Source: Siphonodentalium dalli
Taxonomy: Eukaryota > Mollusca > Scaphopoda > Gadilida > Siphonodentaliidae
DNA length: 64,000 nucleotides
Direction of reading: 5' to 3'
NCBI GenBank assembly: GCA_032622095.1
Contig: CP136063.1
Location: 67,845,897-67,909,896 of the forward strand
In this document: piece after piece, positions 1 through 13,900 of the stretch
Position numbering within the stretch: position 1 is the first letter of the stretch
How the letters are laid out: the number at the start of each line of letters is the position of its first letter
The notes under the pieces: model-generated
What the model was told of the DNA's origin: nothing
The model's input: the letters and a program-made list of their open reading frames with translations, nothing else
Databases searched by the model: none
Position numbers and translations under genes: made by a program

Positions 1-562
1 TGATAGTTTTGTTTACACAAAACTGGTTTTGGTTACACAAAACTGGTTTTAATATGAAAAATATCATTATTAGAGAACTATCAGTAATGAATATAAGGTT
101 TATCTATTTCTACATGTTCTTGGTGGTGATGTTTTACAGAATTTTATACTGTTAGCACATTTTATACCCAGTGAGTGCCTTGGGATCAAAATCATGGGTG
201 ATATATATATTCAACTTGATATGGTCTATTATTTATTTGAAAGGGTATTTTAATAAAACATGTGAAGAAAAAGTAAGATATCCATTCACTCATCTGTAGG
301 GAATATTCAAATAATATATTCACCAATCTGCTTTAGGCCATTTGTTGAAATTCCACCCTTAAAGATGGCCTATCTCTTCTGGAACACAATTACAACAACA
401 ACATTTTTAAAATAAATCCTTATCTCAAGACTACACATAGCTATTTTGTGAATAAAATACAGATACAACTGAAGTTTTTATATATTATCTGTCTACAAAG
501 GCATAATAAGGTTGTCTATTTCGATCGTAAGATCATGATGAAATCTAGTCGAAATCCAATTT

Positions 563-1023
563 GCCATGGTTACAGTTATGCCCTGTGCCAATGCATTCTC
601 TTATATATGCGAGTCGACCATAGGTCGCATCGCATACATAAGAGAATGCATTGGCCTAAACAAATTCTTTTTTTAACACTTTTTACCATTTTTTCTTACA
701 TTCTTTTAACAATTTTATAATTTTTTCTACATTCTTTGACAATTTTAATATGTGTTAAGCCAATGCATTCTCTTATATATGGTCGACTCGCATATATAAG
801 ATAATGCATTGGCCTAAACAAATTCTTTTTTTAACACTTTTTACCATTTTTTCTTACATTCTTTTAACAATTTTATAATTTTTTCTACATTCTTTGACAA
901 TTTTATCATTTTTAATATGTGTTAAGCCAATGCATTCTCTTATATATGCGAGGCGACCTATGGTCGACTCGCATATATAAGAGAATGCATTGGCACAGGG
1001 CCGTTTTGTTGGGTAAAGGGTTA
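563..1023. mobile_element. TTAA element, family A, left end lost, three hairpins
   Basis: The right end GTTGGGTAAAGGGTTAA is intact. Three copies of the core palindrome (CCAATGCATTCTCTTATATA arms, CGACC-ATA-GGTCG tip) are separated by TTTTTACCATTTTTTCTTAC spacers. Usual family A elements carry one or two. Confidence 0.85.
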
Positions 1024-1257
1024 AGATAGTGATTACACAGTACAGAGATATGGCGGCTAACAAGAGAGAGTTTTAAACAAAAATAGCCCTAAAACTGTCC
1101 CCCAGATTTTATAAGAAATTCTAAATAAAATTTATAATAATTGATCGAAACTTTTCTGGACAGGTGTTATTATTTTATACCCCAGAAACTTTATAAAACC
1201 TTGTGGAAAGATATAGTCTATCTTTAACACTCTCTATAAAATACTCATTGAAGAGTA

Positions 1258-1459
1258 CAGTAATTCCCTAAATATCGACTCCTTAGCCACGGCAGAATTA
1301 TGGGTAATTTTTCAGAATTTAGTCGGAAATATGGCTTGTTGTCATTCATCAGAAAGTTCTCACTGAAAATTTATAAGAATTGAGAGCTTTCCAATGAATG
1401 GCAACAAATTACCCATAATTCTGCTGTGGTTAAGGAGTCGAATTTTTAGGGCATTACTG
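1258..1459. mobile_element. Mariner-like palindromic MITE, copy 1
   Basis: CAGTAATTCCCTAAATATCG to GGGCATTACTG with TA on each side; long arms with CAGAATTATGGGTAA. Confidence 0.85.
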
Positions 1460-1873
1460 TAGATCCCTTATGAATAAGTTCAGCAAACGACCATTTCTCA
1501 CAAATTATTTGAAAACCTTCTGCATCTGTTTTATCTTTTTGTCTGTCTGTCACCTGCTATTATTATATGATCATAAGTTTCTTTCACCAATTCATATGTT
1601 ACAAACGTAACAAAAATATTGAGTTATCTAACGATATTCACCTCATTAATGAAACAGGTTGATAACAGTTCTGAGTAACGTCAGGTCAACATAACTTATT
1701 ATCAGACTTGAAAATAGTCGTCTTGTCCAATCGAAGCATGTTTCATATAATAAAACAGTTATCGCATTGTTTCTTGGTTGAGATGAGGAATTATCAGCCC
1801 TTGGAAGTCAATATTCACCTCGGCCTTGTGTCAACCTCGAAACAATGCAATAAATGCATATTATATTACCTAC

Positions 1874-2002
1874 CTCAGATTCGTTGATCTCAGGTGTTTG
1901 TGTGTCTGATGATGTTTGTGTCGTAGAATCCTGCTGGATAACTGGAGGGGGTTCAATCAACTGGACCTTCTCTCTATACTCCTTCAGAAGTCTCACATAT
2001 TC
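1874..2002 (-). CDS. Candidate internal exon of an unidentified gene
   Basis: An open stretch of exactly 43 codons runs from acceptor ATGTACCAG to donor GAG|GTAGGT, phase 0 at both ends. It encodes EYVRLLKEYREKVQLIEPPP followed by a Ser/Thr/Gln-rich tail (QDSTTQTSSDTQTPEINESE). TACTGAC about 30 nt before the acceptor fits a branch point. The first half looks helical (coiled-coil-like), the tail disordered. I recognise no family, and no sister exon is evident in the window. Chance is possible, but the border signals and composition are better than for other unassigned frames here. Confidence 0.35.
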
Positions 2003-2036
2003 CTGGTACATAACATGTGTAGTCAGTACATATAAA

Positions 2037-2332
2037 CCCTTCTATGACTGGAGCTTCCTGAAATTTTGCGAAAAAAACCCTGTGCCAATGCATTGTCTTA
2101 TATATGCGAGTCTCCCATTGATCTTGCAAGCCAGTACATTCTCTTATATATATGAGGCTCCCATTGGGAGACTCGCATATATAAGAGAATGCACAGGAAC
2201 AGGATCTTTAACACTTTCATGACTGAAGCGTCCTGGAATTTTGCGAAAAACCCTGTTCCAATGCATTCTCTTATATATTAGTCTCCCATAGGGAGCCTCA
2301 CATATAAAAGGGAATACATTGGCCTAACAAAA
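2037..2332. mobile_element. Family C elements, tandem, degenerate
   Basis: Two stretches carry CTATGACTGGAGCTTCCTGA and TCATGACTGAAGCGTCCTGG followed by the CCAATGCATT-type palindrome with a CTCCCATAGGGAG tip. Confidence 0.75.
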
Positions 2333-2764
2333 TCTATCACCAAAAACAGTTATATTTTATAAAACTGAAGATAACTCTTTCATCATTTTTCCCACTGTAT
2401 ATTTAATCCCAAGAAATCTACATAAAATAAGGAAACTAATTATGATTCAACATCCAAACACAAACATATTTATTAAATTGGTAACAGAAGCTCCTGCACA
2501 GAAATGCATATAAATCTTCCTGTGGCTGGAGTTACTTTAACATAGATGTCACACAATTCTGCCCATATCCAATCATCCTGATACAGAAAATCAATGAACA
2601 TATGTGCATCTCTACATCTGTATTATGAGTTCAAAATTTCCACAACCAACGTAACGATAACCCCCCCCCCCTCCCATTCTTCCCCCTTCCTCACCCTCAA
2701 CTGGTACCCAGTTTTTCCATTTCAAAATGTTGACCGAAAGTTTAAAATATGTGACAGTTGGTTT

Positions 2765-3060
2765 CCCATTAAAGATGCATTATCCGAATTAAAGCTCCTA
2801 AAATAATATTTCTTTGGCTTCGGATGTAAAAACTATTTGATTCCAGTCGAGGAACTTACCCATCAAAGCCCAGAGTGATCAGATATCAATTTTTGAAGTT
2901 TGTTATTTCTCGAGATGTGCAGTTATTTGTGGCCCAGAAAAATGTTGTTAAATGGATGGTCTCGGGCAAAATTGCTGATGAAGATGAATAACTCTAAAAT
3001 CAAGTGGTAATTCGTCCAAGTTTTGTGATACTCAAGTGATAATACGGCCATATATCATTG
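2765..3060. repeat. Dispersed repeat, copy 1 (empty TTAA site)
   Basis: Matches 37700-38215 from AAAGATGCATTATCCGAATT through TCAGAGTGATCAGATAT-like, TGTGGCCCAGAAA and AACTCTAAAATCAAGTGGTA. In this copy the TTAA after CCGAA is single and unoccupied. Confidence 0.85.
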
Positions 3061-3240
3061 AACAAAATGTTGATAAACAACATGTTTTGGGAAATTTGAT
3101 ACCCTAGTTGACAATGGTTAGCATTATTTTGTTGCAATAAATCGATTCTGTTAACTAAAGCGTATTTTGAAGAAATGTTGTTGTTGTTGTATCTTGATGA
3201 TATGGGGACCATCTGATCGGATTGAGTACCTTTAAATACT

Positions 3241-4265
3241 GATTGAAAAATCAAATTATGAGAACAATTTCTATGTATTGTTGCATATGAAACTTATGTT
3301 GTGTCATGCATGAAATATCCAACAGTTGAAAATTTTAACCAAATAATTCCAACCGAATGCAGTTAAGCTTCCCCAGGTAACCACATTACTGGAATCAGCA
3401 GAAAACAGTCACATTTCACACAAAAACTCTATTTCTTTCATAAATTATTTAATCCCAAGAAGTCTTGTTATTACTTGGGAATCAAGTTTGAATTGGACAC
3501 AAATATTCCAGGTACACCATCAACAAATTTGGTATAAAAGAAAATCCTGCAGAGAAATGCATATAAATCTACCTGTGGCTGGAGTTACTCTAACAGATGT
3601 CACACAATAATGCCTTTCTCTAATAATCCTTATATGGAAAATCAATAAACATATATGCATTATCTACACCTGTATTGTGAGATAAAAAAATTCACAACTA
3701 TAACCCCCACCCCCTTACCCCTCCCACACCTTCAACTGGTACCATGGTTCCTCAAGCTTTTGAAATTTGACCAAATTATGTCCATTTTAGTTAAAAAAAA
3801 AGTTGGAAAATATGCAATTGTTGGTAAAAAAAACAACAAATTTCCCAATAAATACTGCTTGGAAAATCAAAATATGAGAACGATTTCAATGCATTTTTTT
3901 GTGTGTGAAATTTCTAACAGTTAAACATTATAAACAAATAATTCCAAAGATTCTATCAGGATGCAGCTTCCCCAGCTAACCATATTACTGGAAACAGCAA
4001 AAAACACTCACATTTTACAAAAAACTCTTATTTCTTTCACAACTTATTTAATCCCAAGAAGACTCAAGTTTGAATCAGACACAAATATTCCAGGTATAAC
4101 ATCAACAAATTTGGAATAAAAGAAAATCCTGCAGAGAAATGCATATAAATCTACCTGTGGCTGGAGTTACTCTAACAGATGTCACACAATAATGCTTATA
4201 TCTAATCATCCTTATATGGAAAATCAATGGACATATGTGGATTCTATACACCTGTATTATTAGTT
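3241..4265. repeat. Direct repeat of about 600 bp (two copies) plus a related block at 2345-2640
   Basis: CTTCCCCAGGTAACCACATT, AAATCCTGCAGAGAAATGCA and CTGTGGCTGGAGTTACTCTA occur in the same order near 3370-3600 and 3965-4170. The last two also occur at 2490-2540. The copies differ by many small changes. Confidence 0.8.
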
Positions 4266-4483
4266 CAAACAAGAGCAACAATTGGTTGGCATGACAACTA
4301 TAGAACAAGGGTTATCTGGTTTTTTTGTTGTACATAGTTCCACAATTCCAGGCAATCAATCACTTCATGTCATGTTATATAATACATTTACATTTGACCA
4401 AGGAGACTGAAGTGGGATGTATTGATTTTTAAATGGCTATAAATTTGTGCAAGGTGAGAAGCCATTATGATACTAGGGTGCGT

Positions 4484-4954
4484 GTAATATGTGACCTGCC
4501 ATATCAAATCCAGTCGGAAGTCGGGATTTTTTTACCCTGTGCCAATGCATTCTCTTATATATGCGAGTCGACCATAGGTCGCCTCGCATATATAAGAGAA
4601 TGCATTGGCCTAACAATTTTTTACAATTTTAATAATTTGTTCTTGTATTCTTTAACAATTTTATAATTTCAACCATACAGAGCCCCAGACAAACATGAGC
4701 AGACGACACTCTTCTAGGTGCTTCTAATGTGTGGGGCTCCCTGCAGGGTAATGGATGTTTTTTTATTTTATGTCCTAAAAATTGTAAGAAACATTTATTT
4801 AAAAAACATGATAAAAAATTGTTAGGCCAATGCATTCTCTTATATATGCGAGGAGACCTATGGTCGACTCGCATATATAAGAGAATGCATTGGCACAGGG
4901 TAAAAAAATCCCGACTTCCGACTGGATTTGATATGGCGGGTCACATATTATACA
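4484..4954. mobile_element. Family D element: same core, different terminal repeats
   Basis: Outer inverted repeats of about 50 bp (TAATATGTGACCYGCCATAT, CAAATCCAGTCGGAAGTCGG, then GATTTTTTTACCCTGTGCC) enclose two inverted core palindromes. No TTAACCCTTT end is present. The spacer holds CACTCTTCTAGGTGCTTC. Confidence 0.88.
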
Positions 4955-5019
4955 TTAATCTTCGTGTAGATGAGATGATCCTTCTCATAATGGAAGTGTT
5001 GATCTTATACTTTTTATAG

Positions 5020-7046
5020 CAATTTTTCAATTCCACTCACTTTTTTTTGCTGAGAAAGCTGTTTGGAAAATTTTCCTTCTAAAACTACGATTAAGTCATC
5101 TTTTTGACATTTTTATTGTTATATAATATGCTTGATGTGGTCTTCAGATTGTATAGATTCCTTCATTTAGTGTACTAACTTAACAATTAAGTAGTTTTCT
5201 GTTTAGGCCCGTCTAAATTTTCCATCTCCTGACTGGAAACCCGTCAACTTGAACTGCGTCTGCTCAAATGCCAAATCTCATGGAATTCCGATTAGAATAG
5301 TCCTCGTGGAAAAATTGTGGGGGGGGGGGACAATTCAATGAGATTACTCTGCCTAAAATTGGTGAACCATGTTAGTTTTTTGTTTTGTTAAGACATACTA
5401 ATTAAGTTGATATTTGTTAAAGTAATTGTCATGCTATCAAGTGAAGATGTGCAATTTCTCGAAGGGCTATGAGTGTTACTATCAATTGAGCGAAAATGTT
5501 TTTTTGTTTTTGTTTAAATAGTTATTTTCTTGTGGTGAATAGCTAAATAAAGCAATTGACGCTTCGGCAGATATTGGCATTATCCAATCAGATAACGGCA
5601 TCTTTCACTGAGAGCCTTGCGTTATTTCCGGTAAGACATCAATGTTTGTTAATAGTGTAGCAACACTCAATATCGGCGGATGTTTGTTCGGATTAAACAT
5701 AATTTTTTGTGTAATTAGCAAGACTATTAAATTTCATACTAAGTATCCGTGCATCACCTTATCATCCAATCAGAAAATGTTGTCATTTATTCCTGGTTTG
5801 GTGATTAATTTCGACGCCCGGCGAGAGATTTCGTTTGTCTTATTAACAGTTCATACGGATAATTTGTTCGATGTGCGCCAGAATATTTCCAAGCTGAGTC
5901 GGGTTTTCATAAAATGGTGAAAACGTATAGCCATGGGAGGTGTAACACTGACAATCGATACCCGGATAGATGTATCGGAGCGAATTTTATTCCGCTTGCG
6001 AAGCCGAAAGTTGAAATTGACAAACTATGTTATTATAATTGAATAGTTATTGTGTTCTTATATCTGACTGCTAGAAAATTTGAGTAAGCAGTTCATATGA
6101 GGTGTGTTCACAGTTCGTGAGCTGCAACTGATTATGGGATTACGTAATGATGTAATTATGTGAAAAATGGGGTCTCAGTCCCAGCCCAATAAAACCATGT
6201 TTAACCGGATCCATGTCATGCTAATCACCTTTGTTAATGAGTCTGCCAAATAACGAGAATGACAGTTATACCTATAATCAACAAGTCTCATCACACTTGG
6301 CTTCTTTCTTTGTCGATCAGTTGGAAGCCTGGCCTTTGTTACACATAACTTGGTGGTTGCCACAGGCTCGATCTTGTCACCACGTGGAACAGACCATAGT
6401 GACTGTGTCAGATTTTTAGGTAGAAAAGGATTTCATTTACATACACTAAAAAACAAAATCCTCAGACGACAAGCTTGTTGGGTGGGGCTGGGGGTTGTAT
6501 GTATTTCACAAAGTAAATCCCCCAAATATAACATTTTGGAATTGGGGCATGAGTAAAGGTAATATAAGGTCAGAGCGTTTTAAACGTTTTATAGATATAA
6601 ATTACCAATACAGAATCAGTGTGTATCCGCAGCATTGGGCCCGATTATGTCTATAGGGCGAATCGAAATGCGATTAGGTGACCCAAACAGACTTCTCTAT
6701 AGTTGTATTGTATTGTGTGTGTTTTTTATTTGATTTTAAAAAATAAATATTGTTTATACACCAACCAGACTTGATGCTAATTTGTGTTGACAAACACAAT
6801 AAATTTAGGTGGTGATAATAAATGTTGATTCTTACGTTTAAATCGTCATTTAGCTACAAAATGCCGTTATGGTCAAACTAGTTTTGAAGAAATGTACGTT
6901 ACAATGAAAAAATTCAAACGAGCAGCCTTGACGTCGCGCGTGATCGCTGATCGGGAGGGGCGGCTTGACCAAAATCAGTAGCAACACAAACGTTCTGAGC
7001 GTCATAGCATACGAACATAACACTAAAATGTATATAAACATCAAAA
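5020..7046. other. No recognisable gene
   Basis: Frames of 60-90 codons exist on both strands (for example 5642-5920), but none shows a family motif or matched splice borders. 5560-6020 is richer in CpG than its surroundings. A G-run lies at 5328-5336. Confidence 0.5.
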
Positions 7047-7500
7047 TCACTCGTTATGAATAATAAGCTCGGAATTTACGGATCGGATATATATTCCACA
7101 TATTGATCGTATAGTTTCGGCAAATGTATGGTGGGTTGCACAGCACAAACTTGTATATTCACAAAAATAATGCAGCATTAAAAAGATATAATTATTGCAA
7201 TCGCCCAGCTTGACAAAAGCAGTGGACATAGGAAATATTCGATGAATCAACCTCTAAATCAACCTGGAGTGGACTTTCATTTTTCCGCTGGTTTCGGTGA
7301 CATTTTGCTCCAACAAACAGTTTATTTTCCAACTTATTTATTGACACGTCGTGGACATAACCTTCGCTATAGTATCTGAAACCTTGCTGACGGGATTTTA
7401 AATTTGTTCCCACCAAATTAAAAAAGATTTTATCGAAATTGTCCGGCAAATCCGACAGAGCTCCTATGCGCGGCTTCACAGTTTCACTCATATTTACCAT
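7047..7500 (-). pseudogene. SWIM-type zinc-finger protein, N-terminal part, frameshifted
   Basis: From ATG at 7500 an open frame reads MVNMSETVKPRIGALSDLPD and on to EGYVHDVSINKLENKLFVGA and SSNISYVHCFCQAG at about 7205. The layout (GYVHxxxI...C...VDLEVD...HCxCQAG) is that of SWIM domains (CxCx(n)CxH) in animal proteins often linked to YqaJ-type nucleases. The expected second half, G-x-C-N-H, appears directly after in the next frame as GDCNNYIFLMLHYFCEY. A one-base frameshift near 7203 and His to Asn at the last zinc ligand therefore break the domain. No GT donor at the break suits splicing. Either a pseudogene or a sequence error plus divergence; the N-terminus itself is well kept. Confidence 0.5.
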
Positions 7501-7982
7501 TTGACTGTCTTACTGCAGCCAGCTGTAGGCGAGGTTATCGGCCGCTGGCCGAAAGGTGAATTGGAGAATAATCCAGTTGCGGTATGAAACATTCATAAAT
7601 ATATGTACATAGTATTTAAAAATAATTTCAGCATGGCTGCTTTGGTGTTGTTTCCAAAAAACATGACCCTTTTTTAAACGGGGGTATAAAAATAATTGGA
7701 AGAAACCCATATTCGAATCATGGCTGAGAAACTTGCATACCAACTTCGATCAATTAACCCTTTGGCGGGTGAGTAACTCATTAATGACGTCATATCCATG
7801 GGTGAGTATATTTTACAAATAAACTAAGCAATATTATAACATTGGCCTATTGCAAGAAATAAATCAACAATCAACTTAATCTAAATAATAAAAATATCCA
7901 TCCGCATGATATATATGAAAGGTACCAATTTAGCCTGTTCCAGAGACGATATTTGGAAATTATTTACAGTTACATGAGATCA

Positions 7983-10900
7983 CCATTCCACCTGCCAACC
8001 ATACAGCGACATAAATGTCATTCCACCCGCCAACCATACGGCGACATTAATGTCATTCCACCCGCCAACCATACGGCGACATAAATGTCATTCCACCCGC
8101 CAACCATACGGCGACATAAATGTCATTCCACCCGCCAACCATACGGCGACATAAATGTCATTCCACCCGCCAACCATACGGCGACATAAATGTCATTCCA
8201 CCCGCCAACCATACAGCAACATTAATGTCATTCCACCCGCCAACCATACAGCGACATAAATGTCATTCCACCCGCCAACCATACAGCAACATTAATGTCA
8301 TTCCACCCGCCAACCATACGGCGACATAAATGTCATTCCACCCGCCAACCATACAGCAACATTAATGTCATTCCACCCACCAACCATACAGCAACATAAA
8401 TGTCATTCCACCCACCAACCATACAGCGACATTAATGTCATTCCACCCGCCAACCATACAGCGACATAAATGTCATTCCACCCGCCAACCATACAGCAAC
8501 ATTAATGTCATTCCACCCACCAACCATACAGCAACATAAATGTCATTCCACCCACCAACCATACAGCAACATAAATGTCATTCCACCCACCAACCATACA
8601 GCAACATAAATGTCATTCCACCCGCCAACCATACAGCAACATTAATGTCATTCCACCCACCAACCATACAGCAACATAAATGTCATTCCACCCACCAACC
8701 ATACAGCAACATAAATGTCATTCCACCCACCAACCATACAGCAACATAAATGTCATTCCACCCACCAACCATACAGCAACATTAATGTCATTCCACCCAC
8801 CAACCATACAGCAACATAAATGTCATTCCACCCGCCAACCATACAGCGACATTAATGTCATTCCACCCGCCAACCATACAGCGACATGTCATTCCACCCA
8901 CCAACCATACAGCGACATAAATGTCATTCCACCCGCCAACCATACAGCAACATTAATGTCATTCCACCCACCAACCATACAGCAACATAAATGTCATTCC
9001 ACCCGCCAACCATACAGCAACATTAATGTCATTCCACCCACCAACCATACGGCAACATTAATGTCATTCCACCCGCCAACCATACAGCAACATTAATGTC
9101 ATTCCACCCACCAACCAAACAGCGACATTAATGTTGTTCCACCCGCCAATCATACAGCGACATAAATATCATTCCACCCACCAACCAAACAGCGACATAA
9201 ATATCATTCCACCCACCAACCATACAGCAACATAAATGTCATTCCACCCGCCAACCATACAGCAACATTAATGTCATTCCACCCGCCAACCATACAGCAA
9301 CATAAATGTCATTCCACCCACCAACCATACAGCAACATAAATGTCATTCCACCCACCAACCATACAGCGACATTAATGTCATTCCACCCACCAACCATAC
9401 AGCAACATAAATGTCATTCCACCCGCCAACCATACAGCAACATAAATGTCATTCCACCCGCCAACCATACAGCAACATAAATATCATTCCACCCACCAAC
9501 CATACAGCGACATTAATGTCATTCCACCCACCAACCATACAGCAACATAAATGTCATTCCACCCACCAACCATACAGCAACATAAATGTCATTCCACCCG
9601 CCAACCATACAGCAACATAAATATCATTCCACCCGCCAACCATACAGCAACATTAATGTCATTCCACCCACCAACCATACAGCAACATAAATGTCATTCC
9701 ACCCACCAACCATACAGCAACATAAATGTCATTCCACCCACCAACCATACAGCAACATTAATGTCATTCCACCCACCAACCATACAGCAACATAAATGTC
9801 ATTCCACCCGCCAACCATACAGCAACATTAATGTCATTCCACCCACCAACCATACAGCAACATTAATGTCATTCCACCCACCAACCATACAGCAACATTA
9901 ATGTCATTCCACCCGCCAACCATACAGCAACATTAATGTCATTCCACCCACCAACCATACAGCAACATAAATGTCATTCCACCCGCCAACCATACAGCAA
10001 CATTAATGTCATTCCACCCACCAACCATACAGCAACATAAATGTCATTCCACCCACCAACCATACAGCAACATAAATATCATTCCACCCACCAACCATAC
10101 AGCAACATTAATGTCATTCCACCCACCAACCATACAGCAACATAAATATCATTCCACCCACCAACCATACAGCAACATAAATGTCATTCCACCCACCAAC
10201 CATACAGCAACATAAATATCATTCCACCCACCAACCATACAGCAACATTAATGTCATTCCACCCACCAACCATACAGCAACATAAATATCATTCCACCCG
10301 CCAACCATACAGCAACATTAATGTCATTCCACCCACCAACCATACAGCAACATAAATGTCATTCCACCCACCAACCATACAGCAACATAAATGTCATTCC
10401 ACCCACCAACCATACAGCAACATTAATGTCATTCCACCCACCAACCATACAGCAACATTAATGTCATTCCACCCACCAACCATACAGCAACATTAATGTC
10501 ATTCCACCCACCAACCATACAGCAACATAAATGTCATTCCACCCGCCAACCATACAGCAACATAAATATCATTCCACCCGCCAACCATACAGCAACATTA
10601 ATGTCATTCCACCCACCAACCATACAGCAACATAAATGTCATTCCACCCACCAACCATACAGCAACATTAATGTCATTCCACCCACCAACCATACGGCGA
10701 CATGTCATTCCACCCACCAACCATACAGCAACATTAATGTCATTCCACCCACCAACCATACAGCAACATAAATGTCATTCCACCCACCAACCATACAGCG
10801 ACATGTCATTCCACCCACCAACCATACAGCAACATTAATGTCATTCCACCCACCAACCATACAGCAACATAAATGTCATTCCACCCGCCAACCATACAGC

Positions 10901-13900
10901 AACATAAATGTCATTCCACCCACCAACCATACAGCAACATTAATGTCATTCCACCCACCAACCATACAGCGACATGTCATTCCACCCACCAACCATACAG
11001 CAACATTAATGTCATTCCACCCACCAACCATACAGCAACATAAATGTCATTCCACCCGCCAACCATACAGCAACATAAATGTCATTCCACCCACCAACCA
11101 TACAGCAACATTAATGTCATTCCACCCACCAACCATACAGCAACATTAATGTCATTCCACCCACCAACCATACAGCAACATAAATGTCATTCCACCCACC
11201 AACCATACAGCAACATTAATGTCATTCCACCCACCAACCATACAGCAACATTAATGTCATTCCACCCACCAACCATACAGCAACATAAATGTCATTCCAC
11301 CCACCAACCATACAGCAACATTAATGTCATTCCACCCACCAACCATACAGCAACATTAATGTCATTCCACCCACCAACCATACAGCAACATTAATGTCAT
11401 TCCACCCACCAACCATACAGCAACATTAATGTCATTCCACCCACCAACCATACAGCAACATTAATGTCATTCCACCCACCAACCATACAGCAACATTAAT
11501 GTCATTCCACCCACCAACCATACAGCAACATAAATGTCATTCCACCCGCCAACCATACAGCGACATGTCATTCCACCCACCAACCATACAGCAACATTAA
11601 TGTCATTCCACCCACCAACCATACAGCAACATAAATGTCATTCCACCCGCCAACCATACAGCAACATTAATGTCATTCCACCCACCAACCATACGGCAAC
11701 ATAAATGTCATTCCACCCACCAACCATACAGCAACATTAATGTCATTCCACCCACCAACCATACAGCAACATTAATGTCATTCCACCCACCAACCATACA
11801 GCAACATAAATGTCATTCCACCCGCCAACCATACAGCAACATAAATGTCATTCCACCCGCCAACCATACAGCAACATAAATGTCATTCCACCCACCAACC
11901 ATACAGCAACATAAATGTCATTCCACCCGCCAACCATACAGCAACATTAATGTCATTCCACCCACCAACCATACAGCAACATAAATGTCATTCCACCCGC
12001 CAACCATACGGCGACATGTCATTCCACCCGCCAACCATACAGCAACATTAATGTCATTCCACCCACCAACCATACAGCAACATAAATGTCATTCCACCCG
12101 CCAACCATACAGCAACATAAATGTCATTCCACCCGCCAACCATACAACGACATGTCATTCCACCCGCAAACCATACAGCAACATTAATGTCATTACACCC
12201 GCCAACCATACAGCAACATAAATGTCATTACACCCGCCAACCATACAGCAACATTAATGTCATTACACCCGCCAACCATACAGCAACATAAATGTCATTC
12301 CACCCGCCAACCATACAGCAACATAAATGTCATTACACCCGCCAACCATACAGCAACATTAATGTCATTACACCCGCCAACCATACAGCAACATAAATGT
12401 CATTCCACCCGCCAACCATACAGCGACATGTCATTCCACCCACCAACCATACAGCGACATGTCATTCCACCCTCCAAACCATACGGCGACATAAATGTCA
12501 TTCCACCGGCCAACCATACAGCAACATAAATGTCATTCCACCCGCCAACCATACGGCGACATGTCATTCCACCCGCCAACCATACAGCAACATTAATGTC
12601 ATTCCACCCACCAACCATACGGCAACATTAATGTCATTCCACCCGCCAACCATACAGCAACATAAATGTCATTCCACCCACCAACCATACAGCGACATTA
12701 ATGTCATTCCACCCGCCAACCATACAGCGACATTAATGTCATTCCACCCACCAACCATACAGCAACATAAATGTCATTCCACCCACCAACCATACAGCAA
12801 CATAAATGTCATTCCACCCGCCAACCATACAGCGACATTAATGTCATTCCACCCGCCAACCATACAGCGACATAAATGTCATTCCACCCGCCAACCATAC
12901 AGCAACATTAATGTCATTCCACCCACCAACCATACAGCAACATTAATGTCATTCCACCCACCAACCATACAGCAACATTAATGTCATTCCACCCACCAAC
13001 CATACAGCAACATAAATGTCATTCCACCCTCCAAACCATACAGCAACATTAATGTCATTCCACCCACCAACCATACAGCAACATAAATGTCATTCCACCC
13101 ACCAACCATACGGCGACATAAATGTCATTCCACCCACCAACCATACAGCAACATAAATGTCATTCCACCCGCCAACCATACGGCGACATAAATGTCATTC
13201 CACCCGCCAACCATACAGCAACATTAATGTCATTCCACCCACCAACCATACAGCAACATAAATGTCATTCCACCCGCCAACCATACGGCGACATAAATGT
13301 CATTCCACCCGCCAACCATACAGCAACATTAATGTCATTCCACCCACCAACCATACAGCAACATAAATGTCATTCCACCCGCCAACCATACAGCGACATA
13401 AATGTCATTCCACCCACCAACCATACAGCGACATTAATGTCATTCCACCCGCCAACCATACAGCGACATAAATGTCATTCCACCCACCAACCATACAGCA
13501 ACATTAATGTCATTCCACCCACCAACCATACAGCAACATAAATGTCATTCCACCCGCCAACCATACAGCGACATAAATGTCATTCCACCCACCAACCATA
13601 CAGCGACATTAATGTCATTCCACCCGCCAACCATACAGCAACATTAATGTCATTCCACCCACGAACCATACAGCAACATAAATGTCATTCCACCCGCCAA
13701 CCATACAGCAACATAAATGTCATTCCACCCACCAACCATACAGCGACATTAATGTCATTCCACCCTCCAAACCATACAGCGACATTAATGTCATTCCACC
13801 CGCCAACCATACAGCAACATAAATGTCATTCCACCCACCAACCATACAGCGACATGTCATTCCACCCTCCAACCATACAGCAACATAAATGTCATTCCAC

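Noticed and set aside
585-1063. Recurring small frames with CQCILLYMR / NAFSYICES / RECIGL peptides (also at 4433-5019, 20641-20900, 43131-43439, 46523-46765, 55203-55486, 59289-59492)
   Set aside because: They are translations of the MITE core palindrome, present on both strands and in several frames.
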